Origin: Burkholderia sp. WSM2232
Lineage (GTDB): Bacteria > Pseudomonadota > Gammaproteobacteria > Burkholderiales > Burkholderiaceae
DNA length: 64,000 bases
Assembly: GCF_000472545.1 (NCBI RefSeq)
Contig: NZ_AWZV01000006.1
Location: 192,811 to 256,810, forward strand
Direction of reading: 5' to 3'
Part shown: piece after piece, positions 51,074-59,301 of the stretch
Layout: every line of letters begins with the position of its first letter
Position numbering within the stretch: the first letter of the stretch is position 1
Position numbers and translations under genes: made by a program
The notes under the pieces: model-generated
Told to the model about the DNA's origin: nothing
The model's database searches: none
Seen by the model: only the letters and a program-made list of their open reading frames with translations

Positions 51074-53172
51074 ACGCTCGCGCCGGTTTCCTCGCTCGAC
51101 GGCCCGATGCCCTGAGCAGCACCAATTTGCGCGCCCTAGCCGGCCCGGTGCTGATCTGCATGATCCTCGGCATGATGATCTTGCCGTTGCCGCCGTTCCT
51201 GCTGGATCTGCTGTTTACCTTCAACATCGCGCTTTCGGTGATGGTGCTGCTCGTCAGCATGTACACCATGAAGCCGCTGGACTTCGCGGCTTTCCCGAGC
51301 GTGCTGCTGTTCTCGACCTTGCTGCGGCTCTCGCTGAACGTTGCGTCCACGCGTGTCGTGCTGCTCGAAGGCCACACTGGTCCCGACGCCGCGGGCCAGG
51401 TGATCGAGTCGTTCGGCCACTTCCTCGTGGGCGGCAACTTCGCGGTCGGTATCGTCGTCTTTATCATTTTGATGGTGATCAACTTCATGGTGATCACCAA
51501 GGGCGCGGGGCGGATCGCGGAAGTGTCCGCGCGCTTCACGCTCGACGCGATGCCCGGCAAGCAGATGGCGATCGACGCCGACCTGAACGCCGGCCTCATC
51601 AACGAAGAACAGGCGCGCAAGCGTCGCGCTGAAGTCTCGCAGGAAGCCGAGTTCTACGGCTCGATGGACGGTGCGAGCAAGTTCGTGCGCGGCGATGCGA
51701 TTGCCGGCCTGCTGATCATGGTGATCAACATCTTCGGCGGACTGATCGTCGGGATGGTTCAGCACGGCATGGACTTCGCGTCCGCGGGCAAGAACTACAC
51801 GCTGCTCACCATCGGCGACGGCCTCGTCGCGCAGATTCCGTCGCTCGTCATTTCGACGGCTGCCGGTGTGATCGTGTCGCGTGTCGCGACCAACGAAGAC
51901 ATCGGCACGCAGCTCACCGGGCAGCTCTTCACGAATCCGCGCGTGCTGATGATTACCGGCTGCATTCTGGTCCTGATGGGCCTGATTCCCGGCATGCCGC
52001 ATTTCGCGTTTCTGATTCTGGGCGGCGGTCTGATCCAGCTCGGCCGCACCATGAAAAAGCGCGCCGAAGAACGCAAGAACACCACGGCGCTCGTGGATGT
52101 CGCGCCGGCCGCGGTTGCACCGGTCGAAAACACGGAAGCAAGCTGGGACGACGTGACGATGATCGACACGCTCGGGCTGGAAGTCGGCTACAGGCTGATT
52201 CCGCTCGTCGACAAGAACTCGGACGGCGAGCTGCTCAAGCGGATCAAGAGCATCCGCAAGAAGTTCGCGCAGGAAATTGGCTTCCTGCCGCCTGTCATCC
52301 ATATTCGCGACAATCTCGAGTTGCGCCCGAACGGTTATCGCATTGCGTTGAAGGGCGTGGAAGTGGGCGTGGGCGAAGCGTATCCGGGCCAATGGCTCGC
52401 AATTAACCCAGGCCAGGTGTCGGCCGCGCTGCCAGGCACGCCGACGCAGGACCCGGCGTTCGGTCTGCCCGCAATCTGGATCGATACGAATCTGCGCGAA
52501 CAGGCGCAGGTGTACGGCTACACCGTGGTGGATTCGAGCACCGTGGTCGCAACGCACCTGAATCACCTCGTGGTCACGCATGCGTCCGAACTGCTCGGGC
52601 GTCGCGAAGTGCAGGCGCTGCTCGAGCGGATGCAGAAAGATACGCCGTCGCTCGTCGACGATCTGGTGCCGAAGACGCTGCCGCTCACCACGCTGCAAAA
52701 GGTGCTGCAGAACCTGCTGGAAGAAGGCGTGCCGATCCGCGACCTGCGCACCATTCTCGAAGCGCTCTCCGAGCACACGCCGAAGCTCAGCGACCCGCAC
52801 GATCTGACCGCCGCCGTGCGGCTTGCACTGGGCCGCGCGATCACGCAGCAGTGGTTCCCGGGCACCGGCGACATGCAGGTGATGGGCCTCGACTCGAATC
52901 TGGAACGCGTGCTCTCGCAGGCACTGTCCACCGGCTCCAACCCCGGCCTCGAGCCTGGCCTCGCGCATACGCTGATGACCGAGACACAGAAGGCGATGAG
53001 CCGTCAGCAGAACATGGGCCTCGCGCCGGTGCTGCTCGTGCAGCACGCATTGCGGCCGATGCTCGCGCGCTTCCTGCGCCGCAGCCTGCCGCAGCTCAAG
53101 GTGCTGTCGTATGCGGAAGTGCCGGACACGCGCAACATCAAGGTGGTGAATCTGATCGGCGCGCATGGTTGA
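51070..53172 (+). CDS. flhA: Flagellar export gate protein FlhA
   Basis: 700 residues. Eight membrane helices in the first half, beginning ALAGPVLICMILGMMILPLPP; the FHIPEP region is represented by KPLDFAAFPSVLLFSTLLRLSLNV. The cytoplasmic domain (about 360-700) binds chaperone-substrate complexes. FlhA couples the proton gradient to export. It overlaps flhB by 4 bases. Confidence 0.96.
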   Translation: MNARAGFLARRPDALSSTNLRALAGPVLICMILGMMILPLPPFLLDLLFTFNIALSVMVLLVSMYTMKPLDFAAFPSVLLFSTLLRLSLNVASTRVVLLEGHTGPDAAGQVIESFGHFLVGGNFAVGIVVFIILMVINFMVITKGAGRIAEVSARFTLDAMPGKQMAIDADLNAGLINEEQARKRRAEVSQEAEFYGSMDGASKFVRGDAIAGLLIMVINIFGGLIVGMVQHGMDFASAGKNYTLLTIGDGLVAQIPSLVISTAAGVIVSRVATNEDIGTQLTGQLFTNPRVLMITGCILVLMGLIPGMPHFAFLILGGGLIQLGRTMKKRAEERKNTTALVDVAPAAVAPVENTEASWDDVTMIDTLGLEVGYRLIPLVDKNSDGELLKRIKSIRKKFAQEIGFLPPVIHIRDNLELRPNGYRIALKGVEVGVGEAYPGQWLAINPGQVSAALPGTPTQDPAFGLPAIWIDTNLREQAQVYGYTVVDSSTVVATHLNHLVVTHASELLGRREVQALLERMQKDTPSLVDDLVPKTLPLTTLQKVLQNLLEEGVPIRDLRTILEALSEHTPKLSDPHDLTAAVRLALGRAITQQWFPGTGDMQVMGLDSNLERVLSQALSTGSNPGLEPGLAHTLMTETQKAMSRQQNMGLAPVLLVQHALRPMLARFLRRSLPQLKVLSYAEVPDTRNIKVVNLIGAHG

Positions 53173-53244
53173 AGCACAACGGCAAGCGCTGCGCTTGCCA
53201 TGCGTATGACGAGTGGACGAGTGAACCCACATTCCACAGATTTG

Positions 53245-53268
53245 CCGGCGCCCGAGGGCGCCGGTTTT
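53245..53268 (+). terminator. Terminator after flhA
   Basis: CCGGCGCC (53245-53252), loop CGAG, GGCGCCGG (53257-53264), TTTT. The following 140 bases up to the flhF box hold no gene. Confidence 0.8.
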
Positions 53269-53409
53269 CATTTGCGCGCCTCGTTTTTGCATCGCGCGGC
53301 TACTCATTGATTCATGTCGCGCTCGCGGCGGCCGCCCGCATTCGCGTGGAGTCGGGCGGCATGTTCCTCCGCCGCCGCGAACGTAGCTGACGGCCAGCCT
53401 CCATCGTTC

Positions 53410-53470
53410 GAATTACCCACGTTTCCCGGCCTTTATCCACCGATCGTCGGTCGACGGGTTTCGCAATAAT
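53410..53470 (+). promoter_or_regulatory. Putative FlhDC box and -10 of flhF
   Basis: GAATT (53410-53414), 19 bases, TATCC (53434-53438) within TTATCCACCGATCG, then AATAAT at 53465-53470, 64 bases before the ATG. Nearly identical to the flhB element. Confidence 0.6.
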
Positions 53471-53533
53471 GATCTCAATGGGAAGCGGTGTGTTGCCGGT
53501 CCGTCAGTCCGTATACCTCATCGGGGGTCCAGC

Positions 53534-55543
53534 TTGAACATTCGTAAATTTATAGGTGCCACCAGTCGCGACGCACTGCGTCTTGTGCGCGAAGCGCTGG
53601 GCGCGGACGCGGTCGTGCTGTCCAATCGGACAATGGATGACGGCAGTGTCGAAATTGTCGCGTTGGCCGACAGCGACCTTGCGGCGATCACGCCAAAGGC
53701 ACCGCGCGCGGACACCGGCGCGACGCCTGCCGCATCGACCAGTGCTGCGCTCACGCAGCCCGCATTGGCTGCATCTGCGGCGCCGCGTACGCTCTCCTCC
53801 ACACAGCCGATGCAGGCGAACCCGTATGCGAGCGGTATGCCCGACGTGTTCTCGTCGGTGTTCGGCGCGAGCCCCGAAGCCGGGACCGAGGCGACGGGCA
53901 ACGTTGCCGACTCCGCGCTTGCAGCCGGCCACGATACACAGCCTGCCGCCAAGGTGGTTCCGAGCGCGGCCATGAATGCGGCGATGAAGGCAGCGAGACC
54001 CTCGGCCGCGCAGACCGAGACCCGCAACAGCGCATTAAGCAGCGTGTCCGGCTCCACGTCGTCCGCTGCAGTTGCGGCAGCGAAGCACGCAGCGGCGCCG
54101 CAAGCACCGCAGATTCACGTCGGGCAGCCGAGCGCGCGCGCTGCGGCTGCGCGTCTCACCGAAGACATCCGCGCCGATCTCCTGAAGGCGGCCGGCGTGC
54201 CCTCTGCGTCTGCCGCAGCCACCGCCGACATCCACGGGCCGCGCACGCTCGCCGAGTCCAATCCGTGGCTGATCGATCACGCACGACGCATTGCCGCCGA
54301 ACAGGAACAGCACGGCGACTACCGCGCACGTCCGGCCGCGATGACGCCGGCCGACGCTATGGCGAAGGGCCTTGGCGCCGCCGTCGAGCCGGGCAGGGGT
54401 GCGGCAGCGGCTAGCGACAACACGCCGGACTGGGCGCGCGAAGCCGCCCAGGTCGCTGCACGCCGCGCCGCGCAAAAATTCACGCCGACGCCTCCTGCAG
54501 CCGACGACGCGCGCACGCCTGCCGCGGTCGCGGAAGCGATCAAGGCGCGCATGGAACAGGTCGTCAAGGAAACCGTGATGAGCGAGCTGTCCTCGCTGCG
54601 CGGCATGATGGAAGAACAGTTCGCGGGCCTCATGTGGGGAGACCGGCAGCGCCGCAACCCGGCGCACGGCGCCCTCACCAAGCATCTCTTTGCCGCCGGC
54701 TTCTCGGCGCAACTCGTGCAGATGATGGTGGACAACCTGCCCGAGGACGTCGACAACATGGACGACGGCATGGACTGGGTGCGCTCGGTGCTCGCCTCCA
54801 ATCTGCCCGTCATGGAAGACGAAGACACGCTGATGGAACGCGGCGGCGTGTTCGCGCTGATGGGCCCGACGGGCGTAGGCAAGACCACGACGACCGCCAA
54901 GCTCGCCGCGCGCTGCGTGATGCGTTTCGGCGCCAGCAAGGTCGCGCTGCTCACGACCGACAGCTACCGGATCGGCGGCCACGAACAACTGCGCATCTTC
55001 GGCAAGATTCTTGGCGTGTCGGTTCACGCGGTGAAAGACAGCGCCGACCTGCAACTCGCCCTCTCCGAATTGCGCAACAAGCACATCGTGCTGATCGACA
55101 CGATCGGCATGAGCCAGCGCGACCGGCTTGTCTCCGACCAGATCGCGATGCTGAGCCGCGCGGGCCAGCCGGTGCAGCGCCTGTTGCTGCTCAACGCAAC
55201 GAGCCACGGCGACACGCTCAACGAAGTCGTGCAGGCATATCAGCGCGGACCGGACCAACAGCCGCTCGCCGGCTGCATTCTCACCAAGCTCGACGAAGCC
55301 ACCAACCTCGGCGGCGTGCTCGATACGGTGATCCGCTACAAGCTGCCGGTGCACTACGTGTCGACCGGTCAGAAGGTGCCTGAGAACCTCTACGTCGCGA
55401 CCAAACGTTTTCTGATCAAGAGCGCGTTCTGCATTCCACGCGATCACTCGCCGTTCGTCCCGCACGACGACGATGTGCCTGCACTGCTCTCCGCGCTGTC
55501 TGCGCGTTCGACCGCTGAACTGCACGAGGTCCGCTTTGGATAA
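53534..55543 (+). CDS. flhF: Flagellar SRP-like GTPase FlhF
   Basis: 669 residues. N-terminal MNIRKFIGATSRDALRLVREALG is typical of FlhF, followed by a very long Ala/Thr/Pro-rich disordered B region (about 50-360). The NG domain has P-loop GPTGVGKTTTTAKLA at about 445, TTDSYRIGGHEQL, a DTIGMSQRD motif and TKLDEATNLGG. FlhF sets flagellum position and number together with FlhG. The protein is longer than most FlhF, due to the linker. Confidence 0.95.
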   Translation: MNIRKFIGATSRDALRLVREALGADAVVLSNRTMDDGSVEIVALADSDLAAITPKAPRADTGATPAASTSAALTQPALAASAAPRTLSSTQPMQANPYASGMPDVFSSVFGASPEAGTEATGNVADSALAAGHDTQPAAKVVPSAAMNAAMKAARPSAAQTETRNSALSSVSGSTSSAAVAAAKHAAAPQAPQIHVGQPSARAAAARLTEDIRADLLKAAGVPSASAAATADIHGPRTLAESNPWLIDHARRIAAEQEQHGDYRARPAAMTPADAMAKGLGAAVEPGRGAAAASDNTPDWAREAAQVAARRAAQKFTPTPPAADDARTPAAVAEAIKARMEQVVKETVMSELSSLRGMMEEQFAGLMWGDRQRRNPAHGALTKHLFAAGFSAQLVQMMVDNLPEDVDNMDDGMDWVRSVLASNLPVMEDEDTLMERGGVFALMGPTGVGKTTTTAKLAARCVMRFGASKVALLTTDSYRIGGHEQLRIFGKILGVSVHAVKDSADLQLALSELRNKHIVLIDTIGMSQRDRLVSDQIAMLSRAGQPVQRLLLLNATSHGDTLNEVVQAYQRGPDQQPLAGCILTKLDEATNLGGVLDTVIRYKLPVHYVSTGQKVPENLYVATKRFLIKSAFCIPRDHSPFVPHDDDVPALLSALSARSTAELHEVRFG

Positions 55544-56405
55544 GCTCGTCTCCGATCAGGCAGAAGGACTGCGGCGCCTCCTCGCGCGCAGCGGCTCGCG
55601 CGTGATTTCGGTGACGGCGGGCTCGCTGGGTGCGGGCTGTACGTCCACGGTGATCAACCTTGCCGCCGCGCTCGCGCAGCAAGGCAAGGACGTGCTCGTG
55701 ATCGACGAGTGCGTCGGCGGGAAGTCGGTGAGTGCGCTTGCCGGGAACCTGCGCGACGCCGGCAATTTCGCCGCCTTGATGCGCGGCGAGGCGACGCTCG
55801 ACGACGCCGCCTCGCGGCATCCGCTCGGTTTCTCGGTGCTGAGTGCCGCACGTGCGCATCGCGAGGGTTATAGCGCGGCGCAGTTCGGCGTGCTGCTGCA
55901 CGGTCCGGCCGACATCGTGCTGATCGACGCGCAGCTCGACTCACACGGGCATCTGTCCGCGCTCGCCATGCAGGCGCACGACGTGATGATCGTCACACGC
56001 ATGGCCGCTCAGGCGATCACGGACGCGTATGCCTGCATGAAGCGACTGCACTACGCGCATGCGATCGCGCAGTTTCGCGTGCTGGTGAACCACGTGCAGA
56101 GCGTGGAAGACGCCCGCACTGCTTTTGCAAACCTGGCCGGCGTGGCCGGGCGCTACCTCGCGGTGGCGCTGGAAGACGCCGGTTGCATTGCCGCGGATGC
56201 GCGGATGGCGCGAGCCGAAGAGTTGTCGCGTTGTGTCGTCGACGCCTTTCCGTCGACACCGGCAGCGCGCGATTTCCGGCACCTCGCAGCCGAATTGCAG
56301 TACTGGCCAATGCGGCCAGCGATGTCGTCGCAAACGCCATGGATGGCGCCTGCGACAGTTTCATCGGCGCAACACGCCGACCAACCGTCTGCGCAGCACG
56401 CCTGA
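55536..56405 (+). CDS. flhG: FlhG/FleN (MinD-like) with degenerate ATPase site
   Basis: 289 residues. TTG 55536 overlaps the flhF stop and has GAGG ahead. The N-terminus carries the FlhF-activating DQAxxLR motif (SDQAEGLRRLL). The MinD fold follows, but the deviant Walker A reads VTAGSLGAGCTST instead of VTxGKGGVGKTT: both signature Lys positions are lost (Ser 30, Cys 35). VLVIDECVG and DIVLIDAQ (Walker B) remain. The C-terminal 30 residues are Gln/Ala/His-rich. It probably still activates FlhF but may not cycle ATP. Annotation confident; activity inferred. Confidence 0.88.
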   Translation: MDKLVSDQAEGLRRLLARSGSRVISVTAGSLGAGCTSTVINLAAALAQQGKDVLVIDECVGGKSVSALAGNLRDAGNFAALMRGEATLDDAASRHPLGFSVLSAARAHREGYSAAQFGVLLHGPADIVLIDAQLDSHGHLSALAMQAHDVMIVTRMAAQAITDAYACMKRLHYAHAIAQFRVLVNHVQSVEDARTAFANLAGVAGRYLAVALEDAGCIAADARMARAEELSRCVVDAFPSTPAARDFRHLAAELQYWPMRPAMSSQTPWMAPATVSSAQHADQPSAQHA

Positions 56406-56433
56406 GAGGCGGCACAAGGACAAGGGGAGCACG

Positions 56434-57168
56434 ATGTATAACGCTCAGGGAAAGATTTCCCAAGCCGATGTTTTGACGAAGTATGCACCGCTCGTGCGTC
56501 GCCTCGGCTTGCAGCTCGTTGCCAAAATGCCGGCCAGCGTCGATCTCGACGATCTGATTCAGGCCGGCATGATTGGCCTACTGGATGCCGCGAGCCGCTA
56601 TAAGGAAGATCAGGGCGCGCAGTTCGAAACCTACGCGAGCCAGCGGATTCGCGGAGCGATGCTCGACGAATTGCGCAGCAACGACTGGTTGCCGCGCAGC
56701 TTGCGGCGCACTTCGCGTGAAGTGGAAACGGCCGTGCACAAGGTGGAGCAGAACCTGGGACGCTCGGCGAGCGAAACGGAGATTGCCGAACACCTGCAGA
56801 TGCCGCTCGACGAGTATCAGTCGATGCTGCAGGATCTGCACGGCAGCCAGCTCATTTACTACGAAGACTTCGACCGTTCGGCGGACGACGAGCCGTTTCT
56901 CGACCGCTACTGCGTCGACCACTCGGACCCGCTTTCGGCGCTGCTCGACGAGAGCCTGCGCTCAGCGCTGGTCGAGGCGATCGACCGCTTGCCGGAACGC
57001 GAGAAGCTGCTGATGTCGCTCTACTACGAGCGCGGCATGAACCTGCGTGAAATCGGCGCGGTGATGGAAGTCAGCGAGTCGCGTGTATGCCAGTTGCACA
57101 GCCAGGCAGTGGCGCGCTTGCGCACGCGCCTGCGCGAAATGGCCTGGGCGAATGCCGAGGCAACCTGA
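56434..57168 (+). CDS. fliA: Flagellar sigma factor FliA (sigma-28)
   Basis: 244 residues with regions 2 (VDLDDLIQAGMIGLLDAASRYK), 3 (RRTSREVETAVHKVEQ) and 4 (LPEREKLLMSLYYERGMNLREIGAVMEVSESRVCQLHSQA in parts). It reads class 3 promoters, including those of fliC, motA and flgM in this window. ATG 56434 is preceded by AAGGGGAG. The anti-sigma factor FlgM is encoded 2 kb away. Confidence 0.96.
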   Translation: MYNAQGKISQADVLTKYAPLVRRLGLQLVAKMPASVDLDDLIQAGMIGLLDAASRYKEDQGAQFETYASQRIRGAMLDELRSNDWLPRSLRRTSREVETAVHKVEQNLGRSASETEIAEHLQMPLDEYQSMLQDLHGSQLIYYEDFDRSADDEPFLDRYCVDHSDPLSALLDESLRSALVEAIDRLPEREKLLMSLYYERGMNLREIGAVMEVSESRVCQLHSQAVARLRTRLREMAWANAEAT

Positions 57169-57271
57169 GCGGTGTGCGTTGTGCACCCATGCCACGCAAC
57201 GCGGTTCAGTTGCGAACGTGGTTGCGCAATGAGTTCGGATGCCGAAGCGGTGGGCGCTGCACGCGCCGATG

Positions 57272-57682
57272 TCAGGCGTCCGCCATTTCATGCTCGGCTG
57301 CCAGCGCAAGAAAAGCCGAACGCGACATGCCGCGCGCCTGCGCGTATTCGTCGATGTCGTGCACCAGCGCCTCCGGTAACGAGATGTTGATGCGCACCGC
57401 TTTTTTCAGCGCGGGAATGTTGCGGGTTGTCACGAAGCCCCATGTGAAACCCGCGTAGTCAGGATTACGCCGATGCTCGTCTAGCGTCAGCCTTTCGGGA
57501 ATCGGCAAACCTTCGTCGAGCAGCGTGTCCAGATGCGCCTCGATTGCCTCTTTCGCGTTCGCGTAAGCCTCCTCCAGCGTATCTCCCGCCGAGTGACAGC
57601 CGGGAATATCCGGCACGATGACGCCGAACGCGTGCTGCGCGTCGCCCGGCTCGATTGCGATCGGAAAGATCAGGTTTTTCAT
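57272..57682 (-). CDS. hicB: HicB-type antitoxin
   Basis: 136 residues. The N-terminal half is a HicB partial-RNase fold (FGVIVPDIPGCHSAGDTLEEAYANAKEAIEAHLD in parts). The C-terminal third is a ribbon-helix-helix DNA-binding domain (VRINISLPEALVHDIDEYAQARGMSRSAFLALA in parts). It neutralises HicA and represses the operon. The start overlaps the hicA stop by 4 bases. Confidence 0.9.
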   Translation of the reverse strand: MKNLIFPIAIEPGDAQHAFGVIVPDIPGCHSAGDTLEEAYANAKEAIEAHLDTLLDEGLPIPERLTLDEHRRNPDYAGFTWGFVTTRNIPALKKAVRINISLPEALVHDIDEYAQARGMSRSAFLALAAEHEMADA

Positions 57683-57861
57683 TTCGGTCCTGCCTGTTTC
57701 AAGATGCTGTTCAGCATGCCGGGCGGGAGGTCCCGCTTGGGGTGAGGGATGGTCACGAGCCCGGCTTTCAATGCGTGCCGGAAATGATGATGACTGCCCG
57801 ATATGCGCACGAGCCTCCAACCGTCCGCCTGAATCAGTTTGACGACCTCGCCACTGTTCAT
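57679..57861 (-). CDS. hicA: HicA-type mRNA interferase toxin
   Basis: 60 residues of the double-stranded RNA-binding-like HicA fold: MNSGEVVKLIQADGWRLVRISGSHHHFRH with the catalytic His in the GSHHHF motif, then VTIPHPKRDLPPGMLNSILKQAG. HicA cleaves mRNA in an apparently ribosome-independent way. Order hicA-hicB is typical. The pair interrupts the flagellar genes between fliA and flgN. Confidence 0.92.
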   Translation of the reverse strand: MNSGEVVKLIQADGWRLVRISGSHHHFRHALKAGLVTIPHPKRDLPPGMLNSILKQAGPK

Positions 57862-57873
57862 TTTGCACTCCCC

Positions 57874-57892
57874 GTAATATACACACGATTAC
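57874..57892 (-). promoter_or_regulatory. Palindrome overlapping the hicAB promoter, candidate HicB operator
   Basis: GTAAT (57874-57878), 9 bases, ATTAC (57888-57892), 13 bases upstream of the hicA ATG and overlapping TATATT, a possible -10 on the minus strand. Ribbon-helix-helix regulators bind such symmetric sites. Confidence 0.5.
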
Positions 57893-58094
57893 ACAACTCC
57901 GCTAAAGAGATTTCACCGCCTCGCGCGCGACGCTGCCGAAACTGGGCGCAACGGCGCACGCACGCCGCGGGAAACGTCATGGAAAAGAGAAGATTTGAAC
58001 GCGGAAGGCTGGCTTAGCGCCACCTGGCCAGATGGCCAGTCATGAGGAAGTGAGAGAAGGCGAATGACCGACAGCCGCGCGGCGGGCGGAAACG

Positions 58095-58125
58095 AAAAGG
58101 GGTTCGTCGTGGCGACGAACCCCTT
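58095..58125 (-). terminator. Terminator of the flgM-flgN transcript
   Basis: AAGGGGTTCGTCG and CGACGAACCCCTT (58097-58109 / 58113-58125) form a perfect 13-bp stem with a 3-base loop. On the minus strand it is followed by TTTTC. Confidence 0.85.
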
Positions 58126-58168
58126 GTTCAGTGGTGCTTCGGTTCGAGTACTCGAGACTCAGGCTCGA

Positions 58169-58234
58169 GTTTCAGCGCTTGCGTTTCAGCGCTTGCGTTT
58201 CAGCGCTTGCGTTTCAGCGCTCGAGTTTCAGCAC
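58169..58234. repeat. 14-bp tandem repeat after flgN
   Basis: GTTTCAGCGCTTGC repeated three times exactly from 58169, a fourth with two changes (TTGC to TCGA), and a partial fifth. It lies between the flgN stop and the terminator; 57893-58094 otherwise holds nothing recognised. Confidence 0.85.
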
Positions 58235-58253
58235 GGCAGCGTTTGACCTGCTA

Positions 58254-58700
58254 TCAAACCGCGACACGCGCGGGAATCCGCCCGTCTGGTCCATAAAAGC
58301 CGGCCTTTTGCGGCATCACGACCTGCAACGCCGCCAGGGCCCGCTGGTTGTAATCCATGCGCACGCGAATCAGTTCACCATTGCTCGTGTTCGAACGGCG
58401 CGCGCGCTCGGCGGCTTTTTGCAGCAGCGACCATTGCTCAGCAATGCGCTCGTCGGTGCTGGCTGCGAGCTCCATGCCGGCCCAGCCGGCCGGAAAACCC
58501 ATGCCGGCGAGCAGTTCGTCGCGGCGCGTTTCAAGCTGGGCGAGCTCGCCGATCAGCTCGGTCTTTTTCTCGATCACCGACGGCAGCAGCTCGACCGGCG
58601 ACAAGGCGGTCAGCGCCTTGGTCTCGAGCGTCAGTACCGACGCAAACGCCTCGACGGCGGAATACTCTTCGGAGAGGGTGGCAAGCAGGGCGTCTTTCAT
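58254..58700 (-). CDS. flgN: Flagellar export chaperone FlgN
   Basis: 148 residues of mostly helical sequence (MKDALLATLSEEYSAVEAFASVL, VIEKKTELIGELAQLETRRDELLAGMGFP, SNTSNGELIRVRMDYNQRALAAL). FlgN binds FlgK and FlgL before export. The NTxNGxLI-type segment is the family signature. ATG 58700 is used; the open frame extends to 58772 without a good ribosome site. It is downstream of flgM, 94 bases away. Confidence 0.92.
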   Translation of the reverse strand: MKDALLATLSEEYSAVEAFASVLTLETKALTALSPVELLPSVIEKKTELIGELAQLETRRDELLAGMGFPAGWAGMELAASTDERIAEQWSLLQKAAERARRSNTSNGELIRVRMDYNQRALAALQVVMPQKAGFYGPDGRIPARVAV

Positions 58701-58794
58701 CTCAACAACTCGCTGGAAACGACGGCTCGCGCTAGATACGCGAGCCGGGTCTGTCGAACGTCGCCCGGCCATTCACCGTACTTCGATGCGTCGA

Positions 58795-59148
58795 TTAGTT
58801 GCCGGTCGACGAGGATTTGTTCTGCAACAACTCGCGTGCGGTGCTCAGCACGCCGTCGGCGATCTTGCCGGAGTCGATCGTTAGCGTGCCGTCCTTGATG
58901 GCCTGCTTGATCGACTCGACGTGCGCCGTGTCGATGTCGGCCGAGCCGGTCGCCGCGAGGCTGCGCAGATGCTGCGACAGACCCGACAGGCTGACGCTGG
59001 CGTCGCCCGAGCTGCTGGGAGTGGCTTGCGAGGCAGTGCCCGCGGTCTGCGCGCTGGTGTTCGCGGTCGCCGCGTCGCTTTGCTGCGAGCGGGACAGCGC
59101 GTCTTTCAACGTCGGCAGATTCGAATTGGTTTGAGAATCGACTTTCAC
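58795..59148 (-). CDS. flgM: Anti-sigma-28 factor FlgM
   Basis: 117 residues. The N-terminal half is a disordered Ser/Thr/Ala/Gln stretch; the C-terminal half has SVSLSGLSQHLRSLAATG and TAHVESIKQAIKDGTLTIDSGKIADGVL, the sigma-28-binding helices. FlgM is exported when the hook is complete, releasing FliA. GTG 59148 with AGGAAG ahead. A sigma-28-like promoter precedes it. Confidence 0.94.
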   Translation of the reverse strand: MKVDSQTNSNLPTLKDALSRSQQSDAATANTSAQTAGTASQATPSSSGDASVSLSGLSQHLRSLAATGSADIDTAHVESIKQAIKDGTLTIDSGKIADGVLSTARELLQNKSSSTGN

Positions 59149-59176
59149 GATTGGCTTCCTGAACGATTTGATTCTG

Positions 59177-59204
59177 ATAACGGCAAGCGTCGATCAAAAC
59201 TTTA
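59177..59204 (-). promoter_or_regulatory. Sigma-28-like promoter of flgM
   Basis: Minus strand: TAAAGTTT (59204-59197), then 12 bases, GCCGTTAT (59184-59177). Both boxes fit FliA well, but the spacer is one base longer than in fliC and motA. Expected, because flgM is usually both class 2 and class 3. Confidence 0.6.
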
Positions 59205-59301
59205 GCGCAATCGCTACAGCTTTTTCCTTGTCTATCAAGACGATCCGGCCCTGATACGGGCGGCGCGACCCAGCTTCTGGCGACGCGCGGCGCGCTCACT
59301 T

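Noticed and set aside
51136..53307. 723-codon minus-strand frame opposite flhA
   Set aside because: Antisense shadow; His/Arg/Gln-rich low-information sequence.
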